This document shows, one piece after another, positions 45,301 to 55,326 of a stretch of 64,000 nucleotides of DNA. Below the pieces are notes generated by a model. That model was given only the letters and a program-made list of their open reading frames with translations. It was not told the DNA's origin and ran no database searches. The DNA is from Rhipicephalus microplus (taxonomy: Eukaryota; Arthropoda; Arachnida; Ixodida; Ixodidae), in assembly GCF_043290135.1 (NCBI RefSeq), contig NW_027464589.1, positions 4,035,001-4,099,000 on the forward strand, in the 5' to 3' direction. Within the stretch, counting starts at the first letter, position 1, and every line of letters starts with the position of its first letter. Both the position numbers and the translations under genes were made by a program.

Positions 45301-46065
45301 ACAAGCGATAGTATGAAACTGTTCCCAGTCGGCTCTGTTTATGAGCCACTTGGGAACACGTGGTGGACACTCAGTTACTGTCGTTGTGCTCAAAACTACG
45401 GGGAAGTGGTCACTTCCGTACAGATTACTGATGACTTTCCACTGGAGTAGAGGCACAAGAGATGGAGATACCATGCTCAGGTCTATGGAGGAGTAGGTGT
45501 TATTAGCGAGGTTATAATAGGTTGGTTCTTTTCGATTTAGGAGACACGCGCTCCACGAGATAAGGAACTGTTCGGTCAGTCGACCTCGTGCGTCATACCG
45601 AGAGTCACCCCATAGCCTGCTATGCGCATTAAAGTCTCCAAGGAGAACATAAGGCTCCGGAAGTTCATCAATTAGAGAGTGTAAATCGCGTTTTTGCAGC
45701 TGATAGCTAGGAGGAATGTAAATAGTGCAGATTGTGATCAGTTTATCAAAAAGAACCGCTCGAACGGCCACTGCCTCAAGAGGTGTTTGGAGTTGTAAGT
45801 GTGTGCATGCTATTCCTTGATTCACTATGATGGCAACACCTCCGGATGATGTCATAGCATCAACACGGTCTTTTCGGAAAATAACGTATTTACGAAGAAA
45901 ATTTGTGTGTTTTAAATTAAGGTGTGTTTCTTGTACACACAGCACTTTTGGCGAGTGTTCATGTAAGAGTTCTTGGATGTCGTCAAGGTTTCTGAGAAGG
46001 CCCCTGACGTTCCATTGTATAATTTGAGTGTTCATGGTGAATGTGAAATAGTGCTGTGTGTACAA
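42313..46065 (-). pseudogene. ORF2 of I-like LINE: endonuclease, RT, RNase H, C-terminal finger
   Basis: The open frame 46065-42820 gives 1081 residues. Residues about 1-220 are the APE endonuclease (WNVRG, QETHL, GDFNAHSRLWG, GSDHFPV). RT lies around 490-760 (SYRPIALTSCLCKVFEKMI, LDIEKAYDTTW, GVPQGGVLSCTLF, catalytic CTYVDDVQL). RNase H is near 985-1050 (FFTDASKSN, FTAEAYAI, YTDSLSVVM). A frameshift at an A9 run (42925-42933) ends the frame early. The last part (42807-42313) is open in another frame and carries CDKCGEALTVLHVLIEC. The A9 slip could be a sequencing error; the second frameshift lies near 42800. Confidence 0.93.
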
Positions 46066-46115
46066 AAGGCGAGTGGCTGTTTAGACGGGGAGTTTGAGTT
46101 CACTTAACAGGCCCA

Positions 46116-47354
46116 TCACCAGGCCCTGTTATTTGCTTTTTTTGTTTTCTTGGCGCGCTCCAAGGAGCCACGCCGCTCTTTCGGCACCAAGGGTGCCGAC
46201 GTATCCATTGCCACCTCGGAGGCACTGGATGCCCGCACATGCGGGCTGTTAGTTCGGATTTTGGGCCTCGCCTGGTGAGGGGAGGCCTTGAGACCCGAAG
46301 ACTCTGGAGTCTCCGGTCTCTGTTTGGGAGTAGGCGGTGTAGCCTGGGCTACAGACGCCTTGGGGGCAGGTGCCACAACCGCCGGCTCGGTATGCGCGGG
46401 CCGGAGGGGTGGCGAGGGCTGGTGCGGCGGTGCCCCCTGACGCGCCGCATCAGCGTATGTAGGTCCATAGAATGGAGCGACTCTTCGCCGTGCTTCCTTA
46501 AATGTAATGTTCTCCTTCACCTTCAACGTAATTATTTCTTTTTCTTTCTTCCAGTATGTGCAGGAGCAAGAATATGCGGCATGGTTTCCTTCGCAGTTTA
46601 CACAGTGTGGCGGTTGTTTGCAGTTCTCAGACACGTGGCCTAGGACTCCACATTGTGCACAAGTCTGGCGACCACGACAGGTTTTAGAGCCATGGCCATA
46701 CCTCTGGCATTGGAAGCAACGACGAGGGTTTGGCATGTACGGCCTGATAGATGTCTTTGTGTACCCTGTTTGAATTGATTCCGGTAGTTTACTGGATGCA
46801 AATGTAAGTATTAAGTGTTTTGTCGGTGTTTCCTTATTATCTCTTCTGATGATGATTCTCTGTACATTAGTGACATTTTGGCTCTTCCACCCCTCCAAAA
46901 GTTCAGTCTCAGTCAAGTCAAGTAAGTCCATGTCAGATACCACTCCGCGAGTTGTGTTCATTGATCTATGTGGTGTTACGGTTATCGGTATGCCACCGAA
47001 ATCTGAGAGACGGTCTAGCTTTTTAAATTGTTCTTTGTCACGGATTTCGAGGAGAAGGTCTCCACTAGCCATTTTGGTTACCTTGTATCCTGTGCCAAGA
47101 GTTTCGGTAAGACATCTAGAAACTAGGAAAGGAGAGACGGTCCTGGCTTGCTTTTCAGTTTTTTCACAGTGAATGACGTGGAAATGGGGAAAAGTTTCTG
47201 TTGGCTGGTTGAAGAGATTTATGTCGTCGGTGCGTACCCGCTTTAGGACGGTACGATCAGATAGTAGAGGGAATGCGCCATGCATGCCGGTATTATTTTT
47301 GTTCAGCAGCGTTGGCAGCCACCCACCACGGAGCCCAACAAGGGGACGCTGCAA
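46116..47354 (-). CDS. ORF1 (gag-like, three CCHC knuckles) of I-like LINE copy 2
   Basis: Uninterrupted 412-codon frame. A basic, non-conserved N-terminus is followed at about residue 100 by a region resembling an RRM-like/gag domain (ASGDLLLEIRDKEQFKKL ... VQRIIIRRDNK). Three zinc knuckles follow near 215-270: CFQCQRYGHGSKTC, CAQCGVLGHVSENC, CVNCEGNHAAYSCSC. The tail is Pro/Ala-rich. It would coat element RNA and target it to the nucleus with ORF2. The true start could be an internal Met; no copy-specific evidence decides. Confidence 0.87.
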   Translation of the reverse strand: MQRPLVGLRGGWLPTLLNKNNTGMHGAFPLLSDRTVLKRVRTDDINLFNQPTETFPHFHVIHCEKTEKQARTVSPFLVSRCLTETLGTGYKVTKMASGDLLLEIRDKEQFKKLDRLSDFGGIPITVTPHRSMNTTRGVVSDMDLLDLTETELLEGWKSQNVTNVQRIIIRRDNKETPTKHLILTFASSKLPESIQTGYTKTSIRPYMPNPRRCFQCQRYGHGSKTCRGRQTCAQCGVLGHVSENCKQPPHCVNCEGNHAAYSCSCTYWKKEKEIITLKVKENITFKEARRRVAPFYGPTYADAARQGAPPHQPSPPLRPAHTEPAVVAPAPKASVAQATPPTPKQRPETPESSGLKASPHQARPKIRTNSPHVRASSASEVAMDTSAPLVPKERRGSLERAKKTKKANNRAW

Positions 47355-47815
47355 GTTTACAGGTGCTGGAAGCTTGCAGACGTCAGCCGTACAACACTGC
47401 CATAACCCAATGCGCCTAGACCAAGGTAGGCTATTTGCACAGGGTTAACCCTAGCCGCCAGGAAAATTGGAAGTAAACAGAAGAGAGTAGAAGACAGGAC
47501 AGATAGATAGTGAGAGATAAAGACGAAGATGTAGGCAGAGAGAGATAGGAAAAGGCGACTGCCGATTTCCCCTGGGTGGGTCAGCCCAGGGGTGCCGTCT
47601 ACGTGAAGCCGGGGCCAAAGGGGTGTGTTGCCTCTGCCAAGGGGCCTTAAAGGTCCAATCACCCAGCGTCGGCTCAACACCCAGGATCCCCTTTTCCCCG
47701 GACACGGCAAAGCCACGCACGGCTAGGCGTGGGAGGAAGTAGGAACTCCCCCGTTAGCTCGGGTCCGTGGTGTCGCTACACACCAAACGCCTACTTGCGC
47801 AGGCGCCCCTGCGGG
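47355..47815 (-). promoter_or_regulatory. 5' UTR of I-like LINE copy 2
   Basis: Shares about 250 bp at about 94% identity (by eye) with 2322-2588, including the outermost CCCCGCAGGGGCGCCTGCGC, itself a short GC-rich palindrome. Contains an open frame of about 89 codons (47720-47451) matching the one in copy 1. Confidence 0.7.
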
Positions 47816-47829
47816 GGGACACAAATGCT

Positions 47830-47990
47830 AAAACACAAGCTTCTGGAATTACTAAACTTGTTTCGCAACCAAAGTATTGCACTGGAGAGATTACCTACAA
47901 AAAATCTGCGTACTTTTTTTTTCTTTTGACGGTCAATTGTATTCATAGTTTTAAAATTGTTTCTCCCTTGATATACCAATACTTGATTTT
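47830..47990 (+). pseudogene. LINE J ORF2 C-terminus
   Basis: Joined in frame to 41954 across the I-like LINE, it encodes MLKHKLLELLNLFRNQSIAL and NLRTFFFF before a stop, the usual ending of CR1/L2-type ORF2 (Y/G..ML...LP.LLN...LR.FF). Confidence 0.75.
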
Positions 47991-48075
47991 GACAAAATTT
48001 CTTGTCTTTTAGGCAAAATTGTTTCTAATTCTGGCACATACGTTGTCTCGTTTACCACAGATAAACTTCAACACT

Positions 48076-48167
48076 GGTTCCTCTAGTTACGAATGTTGTT
48101 CTTTTTGCAGCGTGTGATTACATGATCACACGCTGCAAAAAGAACAACATTCGTAACTAGAGGAACC
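48076..48167. repeat. Perfect palindrome: 43-bp arms, 6-bp loop
   Basis: GGTTCCTCTAGTTACGAATG... (48076-48118) is the exact reverse complement of 48125-48167, with TACATG between. No mismatch by eye. Confidence 0.95.
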
Positions 48168-48171
48168 ATGT

Positions 48172-48235
48172 ATTACATGATCACACGCTGCAAACAACAC
48201 ATGATCAGTGTTGCAGCGTGTGATTACATGATGTT
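48172..48235. repeat. Secondary inverted copies of the palindrome core
   Basis: TTACATGATCACACGCTGCAA and, inverted, TTGCAGCGTGTGATTACATGAT repeat the centre of the neighbouring palindrome with a 17-bp spacer. Confidence 0.9.
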
Positions 48236-48479
48236 TTCAATGACATTGCATTGTATCATTCCTAAATTCTACTTCCTTGGTTTTTCTCCCTGCCCTATTT
48301 ATGTACACTGTTTAATAGCCTACCACTTTGTTTTTCTGTGATTTTTTTTTTGTTTTTCTTTTGTGTTCAGCACAGTCTACTGTAAATGCGTTAAAATGTA
48401 CATGTTTTGGGGGGGTCGGAACTAGTCAAGCTGCTCGTCAGCTTTTTCTCGCTGCCTCCCTCATCCTATGCTTGATGAA
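48236..48479. other. AT-rich spacer, no gene recognised
   Basis: T-rich sequence between the palindrome and the Penelope fragment. Confidence 0.4.
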
Positions 48480-49125
48480 AAATAAAGGACCTATTATGTT
48501 GTCCATTCCAAGTTCGGATGAGCACAGGTTTCACGGTCAGACCACAAACCCCTCGCTGCAGATGGGTCCCACAACGGTGCACAATGTGCTGCTAGCACAA
48601 CTGTGTGCCGGCGTCGACAAAGAAAGAGGGGGCAATCACTTTCCACTAAACTGAGGACAAGCGATTTCTGGCAACGTTTACATGACTCCTTTCAGCTCCG
48701 GTAAAGTGTACATGGAACAGTCGGGACAGTGCGTCAATGTTTGTCTTAGAGAGCACGGTTCATCTTTGAAGTCGTCAGGGGCATCACATCCTGCGATTCA
48801 TTGCAGAGAGTGCGGCTGCTATCCTGTTTTCCAGAACACTGTAGTTTTTCGTTTTAATAATCAATTAACTCATGAGTTGACAGAAGCTTTTCACATAAGG
48901 AAAAGAGAACTATGCATCAGCCCATCTTCTGTATTGCTGCAAGATAAGGAGTTTGCTTTTCTAGATTATGTTTCTGGTTAATCTTTCTCTTCTTTTACTG
49001 ACTGTTCTGAGTTGTCACGGTTGTACTTTTTCCCTTTCCAGGCATGTGTTGATATTAATTGCCTGCTTATATATCCTCATTCCAATAAATCTTTTAGTTG
49101 CAAAAAAACGCTTGTTCCACGTTCC
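48480..49125 (+). mobile_element. Penelope-like element, 3' part, plus strand
   Basis: GIY-YIG nuclease frame followed by a tail with CCAATAAATCTTTTAGTTGC (polyadenylation-like) typical of the Penelope tails elsewhere in the window. RT absent. Confidence 0.75.
48670..48981 (+). pseudogene. GIY-YIG endonuclease domain of Penelope-like element
   Basis: The frame reads GNVYMTPFSSGKVYM, then EQSGQCVNVCLREHGSSLKS, an ECGCYP Cys block, HELTEAFHIRKRELCISPSS and DKEFAFLDYVSG to the stop at 48981. GNVY and VYM occupy the GIY and YIG positions, LREH holds the conserved Arg, and the ending matches the usual Penelope C-terminus. It is diverged from the copy at 26567-26915. The canonical YIG glycine is replaced by Glu, so activity is doubtful. 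Confidence 0.8.
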
Positions 49126-49189
49126 TTTACGCACTTAAAATACAGTTATACAGTGCGTATCTAGCTAGCCAAACTTTCGATTCTGTATA

Positions 49190-50160
49190 GCGGGTACCTT
49201 GCATGTGCTGTGCGGTCATGGCAGAAAGAGAAGGTGTTGTCTGGAACACGCTTGTTCTTCATCGTTATCATCATCGCGTACAGAGGATAACCTTGTAAGT
49301 GCTGCGCCATGATGGCAGAAAGAGAATGTATAGTCTGGAACGCTTGTTCATCGTCACCGTCATGACATATGACATATAGTGGTTACCTTGCATGTCTGCA
49401 TGCGTTGTGCTGTGATCTTAGAAAGAGAATGTGGTCTGGAATGTGCTTGTTCTTTATCGTCATCATCATGGCATATAGTGGGTACCTTGTCAGTGCTGTC
49501 CCGTTTTGGCAGAAACAAAATCATCGTCGTGACGTATAGTGGGTACTTTGCATGTGCTGCACAGTCATGGCCGAAAAAAATGTGTGGTCTGAAACACGCT
49601 TGTTCTTCATTGCCATCATCATCGCGTATTGTGGGTACCTTGCATGTGCTGTGCCGTGATGGCAGGAGAATGTGTGATCTAAATTATACTTGTTCTTCAT
49701 CGTCACAGTCATGACATATAGTGGGTACCTCGCATGTTTGCATGTGTTGTGCTGTGATGGCAGAAACAGAATGTGGCTTGGAACATGCTAGTTCTTCTTC
49801 ATCATCATGGCGTATAATGCGTACCTTGTCAATGCTGTGCCGTTTGGTAGAAAGAAAATGTGTGGTCTAAAACGCTTGTCCATCTGCATGTGCTGTGCCG
49901 TGATGGCAGAAGGAGAAAGTGTGGTCTGGAACATGGTTGTTCTTTATCATCACCCTCATGACATACAGTGGGTATCTCGCATGTTTGCATGTGTTATGCT
50001 GTGATGGCAGAAAGAAAATGTGGTCTGGAACGTGCTTGTTCTTTATCGTCATCATCATGGCGTACAGTGGGTACCTTGCATGTTTTGCGCCATTACAGCA
50101 GAAAGAGAATGTGTTCTGGAACACGCTTGTTCTCCATCGTCATGGCGCATCATGACGAAC
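49190..50160. repeat. Minisatellite, about 100-bp unit, about 10 units
   Basis: Units run GTGGGTACCTTGCATGTGCT, GTGATGGCAGAAAGAGAATG, TGGTCTGGAACACGCTTGTT and CATCGTCATCATCATGGCGT. Lengths vary from about 60 to 115 bp. A variant with CGCATGTTTGCATGTGTTGT recurs at about 49395, 49730 and 49978, suggesting a nested 250-340 bp period. Open frames on both strands result from the repeat. Confidence 0.9.
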
Positions 50161-51237
50161 GGCCAACATGGCTCGACTCGAAGAAGCTTCGTCCCTGAAA
50201 GATAAAGAAAAGAAGAGACAGCCATAACCATGCTATAGATGGCCAAAATGCCTTTTACATCATCCACGAGGTGTGCTAAAGACAGGGGTTGCCATTTTGT
50301 CGGCCCACGCTGCACATGCGATGTGGGAAATCCGTACAGTGATTTGGGGACCTCTGGAACAGCTCATGCAAGCCAACGCACAGACAGCATGAACAGCGCG
50401 TTCGAACGGACCTTCAAAATGGTGTGGTAATAATATTGCCGTCGCCCGGATCAAGGCCGACTGCATACCGCCAATTGAGACCCCAAGCTCAAGTTGGCAA
50501 AGCAAAGCTAAGGCAGTGCTGTGGCTTTGGCGGCAAGCTGTAGGGAAACTGAGTATAGGTGCAGCAGAGGGTGCAGCCCATTAAGCCTGTTTCACTGACA
50601 GCTGACAGTAGTGGCATGCGCGCACACATGTTTTTCAGTCAGTGCTGAAAACTTTGGTGCTGTGCCATGAACATTGCACGCTTCACAAAGCTGCGTTTGC
50701 TTCGCGAATGCTGCGTTTCACAATAGAAGCGGCCCCACAAAAGCGGAACGAAATACACAGTATTGCTGTGAGCCACGACAGTGCTGAAAATACCAAGGCA
50801 CATGATTCACCTGCACAACTGTACCGGTTCTTGGACAAGTTGTACGAGAAAAAAAAAGAACACAAGCATCGATCACCGCAGTTAAAGAATAAAGTATGTT
50901 CTAGCTCTGCCTCACCTTCAGTTTTGATTGCCTTATATCTTCACTTTAGGTCACTTGTTTCAACTACCTGAATGCAGCGTGTCGATGCAACGAATATAGT
51001 AATGACTGCTCGCTGTCTCCTCCATTGTGAAAGTCCAGTTAGAGCTGATTAAAACTTATTGTCGGGCTATTTGGTAATTCGTAACATTGTAAGGAAATTT
51101 ATTGTAATATTGTGTGTCCTAAGTTAAAGCATTAGCATTCCCTGAATGCATATATGCCTGTGTGAGTGGCTTTGTGTTTGTATAGTTATGTAAAAGTTTA
51201 GGAGTATATGTGTGTGTGTGTATACGGGTATATATAT
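50161..51237. other. No gene recognised
   Basis: Mixed composition. The 109-codon frame 50642-50971 has no known motif. A (TG)n/TATA tract lies at 51208-51236 before the gypsy K LTR. Confidence 0.4.
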
Positions 51238-51394
51238 TGCTACGGTATGAGCCGGGCTGTAGTATGTGCCGAGTAGGTAGAAGAGAAAGACTACGTTGTC
51301 TGGTGTGGCCTGAGGACTCCATCTTTACCGCAATTGCCGAACTTCATCCTCACCCTGTAAATAAATCCACCTATCCTTTAATTCAACCGTAACA
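51238..51394 (+). repeat. 5' LTR (or its 3' part) of gypsy K
   Basis: Starts TGCTACGGTATGAGCC and ends CCGTAACA. Contains AATAAA (51360). It is followed by GTTTTGTGGTGAAGGCGCTG, a primer-site-like sequence, and gag. No second LTR to confirm the limits. Confidence 0.65.
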
Positions 51395-51507
51395 GTTTTG
51401 TGGTGAAGGCGCTGGGTAATCAACCAAGCAATACGACGCTTTAAGCGCCTGATCTATGACGAAGCCGCCGCCTTGCTGGACTGCCCCCGTTACCACTGGC
51501 AGCTGAG

Positions 51508-52551
51508 ATGTCTCATCACGAAGAAGGAAACCGGGTCCCCGCAGCTACAGACCTACCAGTCCAAGCAGCACCGCTAATGCCAGGTTCGCGTGCGGCTGGT
51601 CCCTGGTTGCGTCAGGATCTGATAGTGCCTCACACATTCGGTGGCGAATCTGGCGAGGACATGAACGCCTGGCTCACACACTACAAATGGGTGAGCAAAT
51701 ACTACCAGTGGGACGCGGTGACCCAGCTGACCAATGTAGTATTTTTCTTAACAGACACAGCACTCGTGTGGTATGAGAACCACGAAGATGCCCTCACGTC
51801 ATGAGATCGCTTCGTTTCTGAAATAAGAGGGTGCTTTGGAGACTCCGTAGCTAAGAGAAAGCAAGCGGAACAAACGTTACTGCAGAGAGCTCAGATCCCA
51901 GGAGAGACGTGCACGACCTATGTCGAGGCAATCTTGAAGCTCTGCAAGATTGTCAACCCTTCTATGTCAGAGGAAGACAAAGTTGGCCACCTGTTGAAGG
52001 GCATTGCCGAGGACGTGTATCAGTTCCTCATCAGCAAAGACAGCCTTGCTACGGTAACCGACGTCATAAGCCACTGTCGTACATTCGAAACCCTGAAGAT
52101 GCGACGTATCACCCCCAAGTTCGGTCGCCTACCGAATGTAACTACCGTGGCAAGTGTTGACGAATACACGCCGCTTGATCTCGTGTCGACAATACGCCAG
52201 ATCGTTCGAGAAGAGCTCACTCGACACGCTCGCCAGACGCCGTACAAAGCTACACCCGCACCGCCTTCCTCTCGCCTTTCCGTGTCAATTGCCGCAGCAG
52301 GCATCGATGACTGCAACTACAGGCCACCCTCACCACCGAGGTCACAGCGCAATAACTACCCACTGCCGAGGTACGAAGACCGCTTCAGTTATCCCCATGA
52401 GCCAGCCAACACCCATTACGACCCGAACGAAGATGTAAATGTACCACCACCACGTCAGCGCAATGCCTTCCAGGAGTACAATGCATACCGCCAAGCCCCT
52501 GTGTGCTACCGTTGCGGTATCGCTGGGCATATAGCTCGGTTCTGTCTTTGA
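51508..52551 (+). pseudogene. gag of gypsy K (capsid and nucleocapsid)
   Basis: ATG at 51508. The N-terminal part (98 codons) is followed by an in-frame TGA at 51802, after which the protein continues: capsid core with TLLQRAQIPGETCTTYVEAI, EDKVGHLLKGIAEDVYQFLI, then a Pro/Arg-rich linker and one zinc knuckle CYRCGIAGHIARFC near the end (52503-52544). This is the usual gypsy gag layout. The single stop may be the only lesion over about 350 codons, so this copy is fairly young. Confidence 0.85.
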
Positions 52552-52839
52552 CAGAGAGAGCCGACATCCCGATACCATTCCCCATCAGTTTCCGCCAGCG
52601 GGCACTGGTTACAACAACGGTCATTGGCCCGCCTATTCCAGGAGTACCTCACGGCAGGGAAACCACCATGGTAGTTCTCCCGCTTCTGACCGTAGTTTGA
52701 CGCCTCTATCTGGCCGACTGCATCGTTCCCCTTCGCCGGGACGACGCCTGTCATCACCGCCGCGGCCGGGAAACTAGCCAGCTCAACCGATGGAGGTGAG
52801 GTCGCACAACAGGATTTGCCTCAGATGCCTCCACCAGTT

Positions 52840-54542
52840 ATAATGTCCAAGAACAAGATACGTGTGGAAATAGATGGCTTTTGTACAAGTGCTTTGGTGA
52901 ACACTGGTGCTTTGAAAGAAAGACTATGAGTCTTTCTTTCAAAAGCCGCACTGGCCGCAAAGTTATGTTTTTTTGGGGCGAATCAACAAGGTTTTGTGGT
53001 GTTGGTGGGGAAGCACTTCATCCTAACGGAGTTTGCCGTCGATGTCTTATTGGCAAGAAAGGTGCTCCCAACAGAGCTTCTTGTGCTGCAACGCTGCACC
53101 CACGATGTGATTCTCAGTCTTGACTTTCTCCAAGGATGTGGCACTTTCATAGACTGTGAAAGCGGTAAACTTTCCGTCAGCGGTGACATAGTTCCTGCCC
53201 TCAACGATGAGGCGCCGCAGGCACCGTAGGACGCCCTGATTGTTTCCGATAAGCTGACAGTGCTGCCATGGTCAATGAGGTCAGTTGCGGTGTTCGCCCC
53301 AGAATCTGCCACATCTTTTGATGCCATCGTTGAACCTGCCATCATTCAATGCGCTAATAAAGGCATACTCATCTTTTGTTGTTTGGTATGTGTTGATGAC
53401 GGAGCAACCTTTCTGTGGGCACTGAACTGTTCACCAATGCCGGTTGTGCTCCTTCGAGGAATGAAGCTTGGCGGCTTCGATGACTCCACTGAAGCTTCTG
53501 TAGCGGTCGCTAATAACGATGAAAATAAGAAAGGTACAGTCTTTGGCAAGCGCAGTTGCTCTTACGAGTCGCAGATCCTAGGCATGATTAGCGGCACTTT
53601 GCGGTCACACGAGCAGCAGACGTTACGCCATCTGTTGAGGCGACATGCTTCTGTGTTTGACTTTTGCCAAGAGGAGAAGCCACTACCTTTACCATGTTCT
53701 CGCGCTCACCATAGGAGTGACACCAGCACTGCCCATCCGATCCGACAAAAGCCTTACCGAGTGTCGTCATTAGAACGAAAAGTTATAGCCAACCAGGTTC
53801 AGGAAGTGCTGAAGAAGGGTGTCATTGAAGAGTCGTGTAGCCCGTGGGCAGCACCAGTCATCTCGGTTAAGAACAAAGATGATGCCTGTCGGTTCTGCGT
53901 TGATTACAGACGACTCAACGCCTCGACCAAAAAAGATGTATATCTGCTGCCTAGGATTGACGATGTTATTGACTGCTTACACTCGGCTTCGTACTTTTCT
54001 TCAATAGACTTACAATCAGGATATTCGCAGATACCTATGCATCCTTCAGACAAGGAGAAGACCGCATTCGTGACGACTGATGGACTGTACCAATTCAATG
54101 TGATGCCGTTTGCGCTTTGCAACGCCCCCGCCACTTTTGAAAGGTTTATGGACTCTGTCCTTCGTGGTCTTAAATGGGAGGCGTGCTTATGCTACCTGGA
54201 TGACGTCGTCATTTTTGGGCGTACCTTCGAAGAGCACAACGTCCGTTTAAGCCTTGTTTTAGACTGTGTCGAAAAGGCTGGCTTCATTTTGAACTCTAAG
54301 AAGTGCCAGTTTGGTGAACGACAAGCTTTAGTCCTCGGTCACCTAGTTGACAAAGATGGTGTCAGGCCAGATCCCAACAAAATCGAAGCAGTCGGCACAT
54401 TCAAACCACCCCGGACACTGAAGGAACTTCGCAGCTTCTTCGGCCTATGTTCCTATCTTCGCCGCTTTGTGCCCCGATTTGCGGACGTAGTCCACCCACT
54501 GACGAGCTTGTTGCGAAAAGACAGCCCATTCGAATGGACACC
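52840..54542 (+). pseudogene. pol of gypsy K: protease and RT (truncated)
   Basis: Protease starts near 52850 (VEIDGFCTSALVNTGA): the catalytic DTG is NTG, so it would be inactive; a frameshift and stop follow. A second stop at 53227 precedes the RT frame 53260-54542. RT has HPIRQKPYRVSS, SPWAAPVISVKNKD, FCVDYRRLNASTKKD, SSIDLQSGYSQIPM, GLYQFNVMPFALCNAPATFE and the catalytic LCYLDDVVIFGRTFEEH, then LGHLVDKDGVRPDPNKI and FFGLCSYLRRFVPRFADVVH. It is cut at RNase H entry (FEWTP) by the LTR at 54543, so RNase H and integrase are missing. Confidence 0.88.
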
Positions 54543-55326
54543 TGTGGTAAAAAAATGCTGCCCTGGAGAGTGTGCGTCATGCTTTGACGTAGAAAATCGG
54601 TGTGCGGGGCCGATTTAGTATTTCAGGGTGCGCGGGAATCATCATGATGGTGATAGCGGTAAAACTATGAGCTCGCCTACGCGCGTGCTCGTGTGCGTAC
54701 CACGTCAAAAGCTCCCGAGGCACGGGGACAGCTCGGCTAACCCCAGAGAGCAGAGAGCAAGGCCAAGTTCGGGCCATGCCCCGGCTGCTTGTTCTGACCC
54801 TCGGTGTCCGGGCCTCGTCTCGGCGCTGAAGTCCTCGTGTGCGTCCTGGACTGGGCGTCGCCCCACCTCACCCCAACGTTGGTCTGAAGCAACGTTCGTC
54901 ACGGCCAGCTGCTGTTCTGGTCTCGGAGCGAGACGCTGTCCCAAGTCTATTCGCGGCAGTTGGCGGTATGCTGTTCTCGGTGGTGTACAGGCGATCCCAG
55001 GCGTTGACCACCGTACTGGGATGCCCCTGGCGGTTATCTTCTAGACCGGGCCCCGCCTCGGTACGAACTCCGCAAGCACAAGGCACACCGCCTCCTGACT
55101 ACCAGAGAGCTCAAGGTCAAGCGCAACGTTCACGCCCAAGAGTAGAATGTGAGTGGACGAACAAGAACATCAACTCCCTTTCGCGTAGGACCGTGAACGC
55201 GTGTATATATATGTGAGTTAATGTTGTGTGTATCACTTTGTCCGTCTTCGTGTATATAAATGTCTCTCGTTGTCCTAGAACGTTCTCTGTCCTCATCTGG
55301 CTAACCTGTGCCCACAGTTGCCCACA
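54543..55326 (+). repeat. Solo LTR (784 bp) joining gypsy K to gypsy L
   Basis: Begins TGTGGTAAAAAAATGC and ends GTTGCCCACA. Contains a late TATATAAATG (55254) and GC-rich central part. Left flank is gypsy K (plus), right flank is gypsy L (minus), with no shared target sequence, so it was probably involved in a rearrangement. Orientation inferred from the TATA position. Confidence 0.65.

Larger units (their letters stand above)
41966..47815 (-). mobile_element. I-like LINE, copy 2 (nearly full length, 5.85 kb)
   Basis: Complete layout on the minus strand: 5' UTR (47815-47355), ORF1 (47354-46116), a 50-bp gap, ORF2 with endonuclease, RT, RNase H and terminal finger (46065-42313), 3' UTR ending ACCATATATCATCAG. 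It is flanked by an 11-14 bp duplication. RNase H in ORF2 and three knuckles in ORF1 place it in the I superfamily (I/Nimb-like). Only two frameshifts, both near the 3' end of ORF2, separate it from an intact element. Confidence 0.93.
30736..47990 (+). mobile_element. CR1/L2-like LINE J, interrupted by five insertions
   Basis: This plus-strand LINE is assembled from non-contiguous pieces: 5' UTR monomers (30736-31096 and 35760-36361), ORF1 (36480-37424), endonuclease (37446-38152), RT (39462-39913, 40077-41163, 41443-41954) and the ORF2 C-terminus (47830-47940). The gaps hold an LTR element with a nested LINE, a Tigger, a SINE, a Penelope tail and an I-like LINE. Reading continues across each gap, and four of the five insertions show target duplications (the fifth has a near-match). 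Many frameshifts make J the oldest layer here. Confidence 0.85.

Noticed and set aside
49379..49714. 111-codon frame in the 49-kb repeat
   Set aside because: It is a translation of the minisatellite.
54628..55044. GC-rich 138-codon frame
   Set aside because: It lies wholly inside the 784-bp LTR and has no recognised motif.
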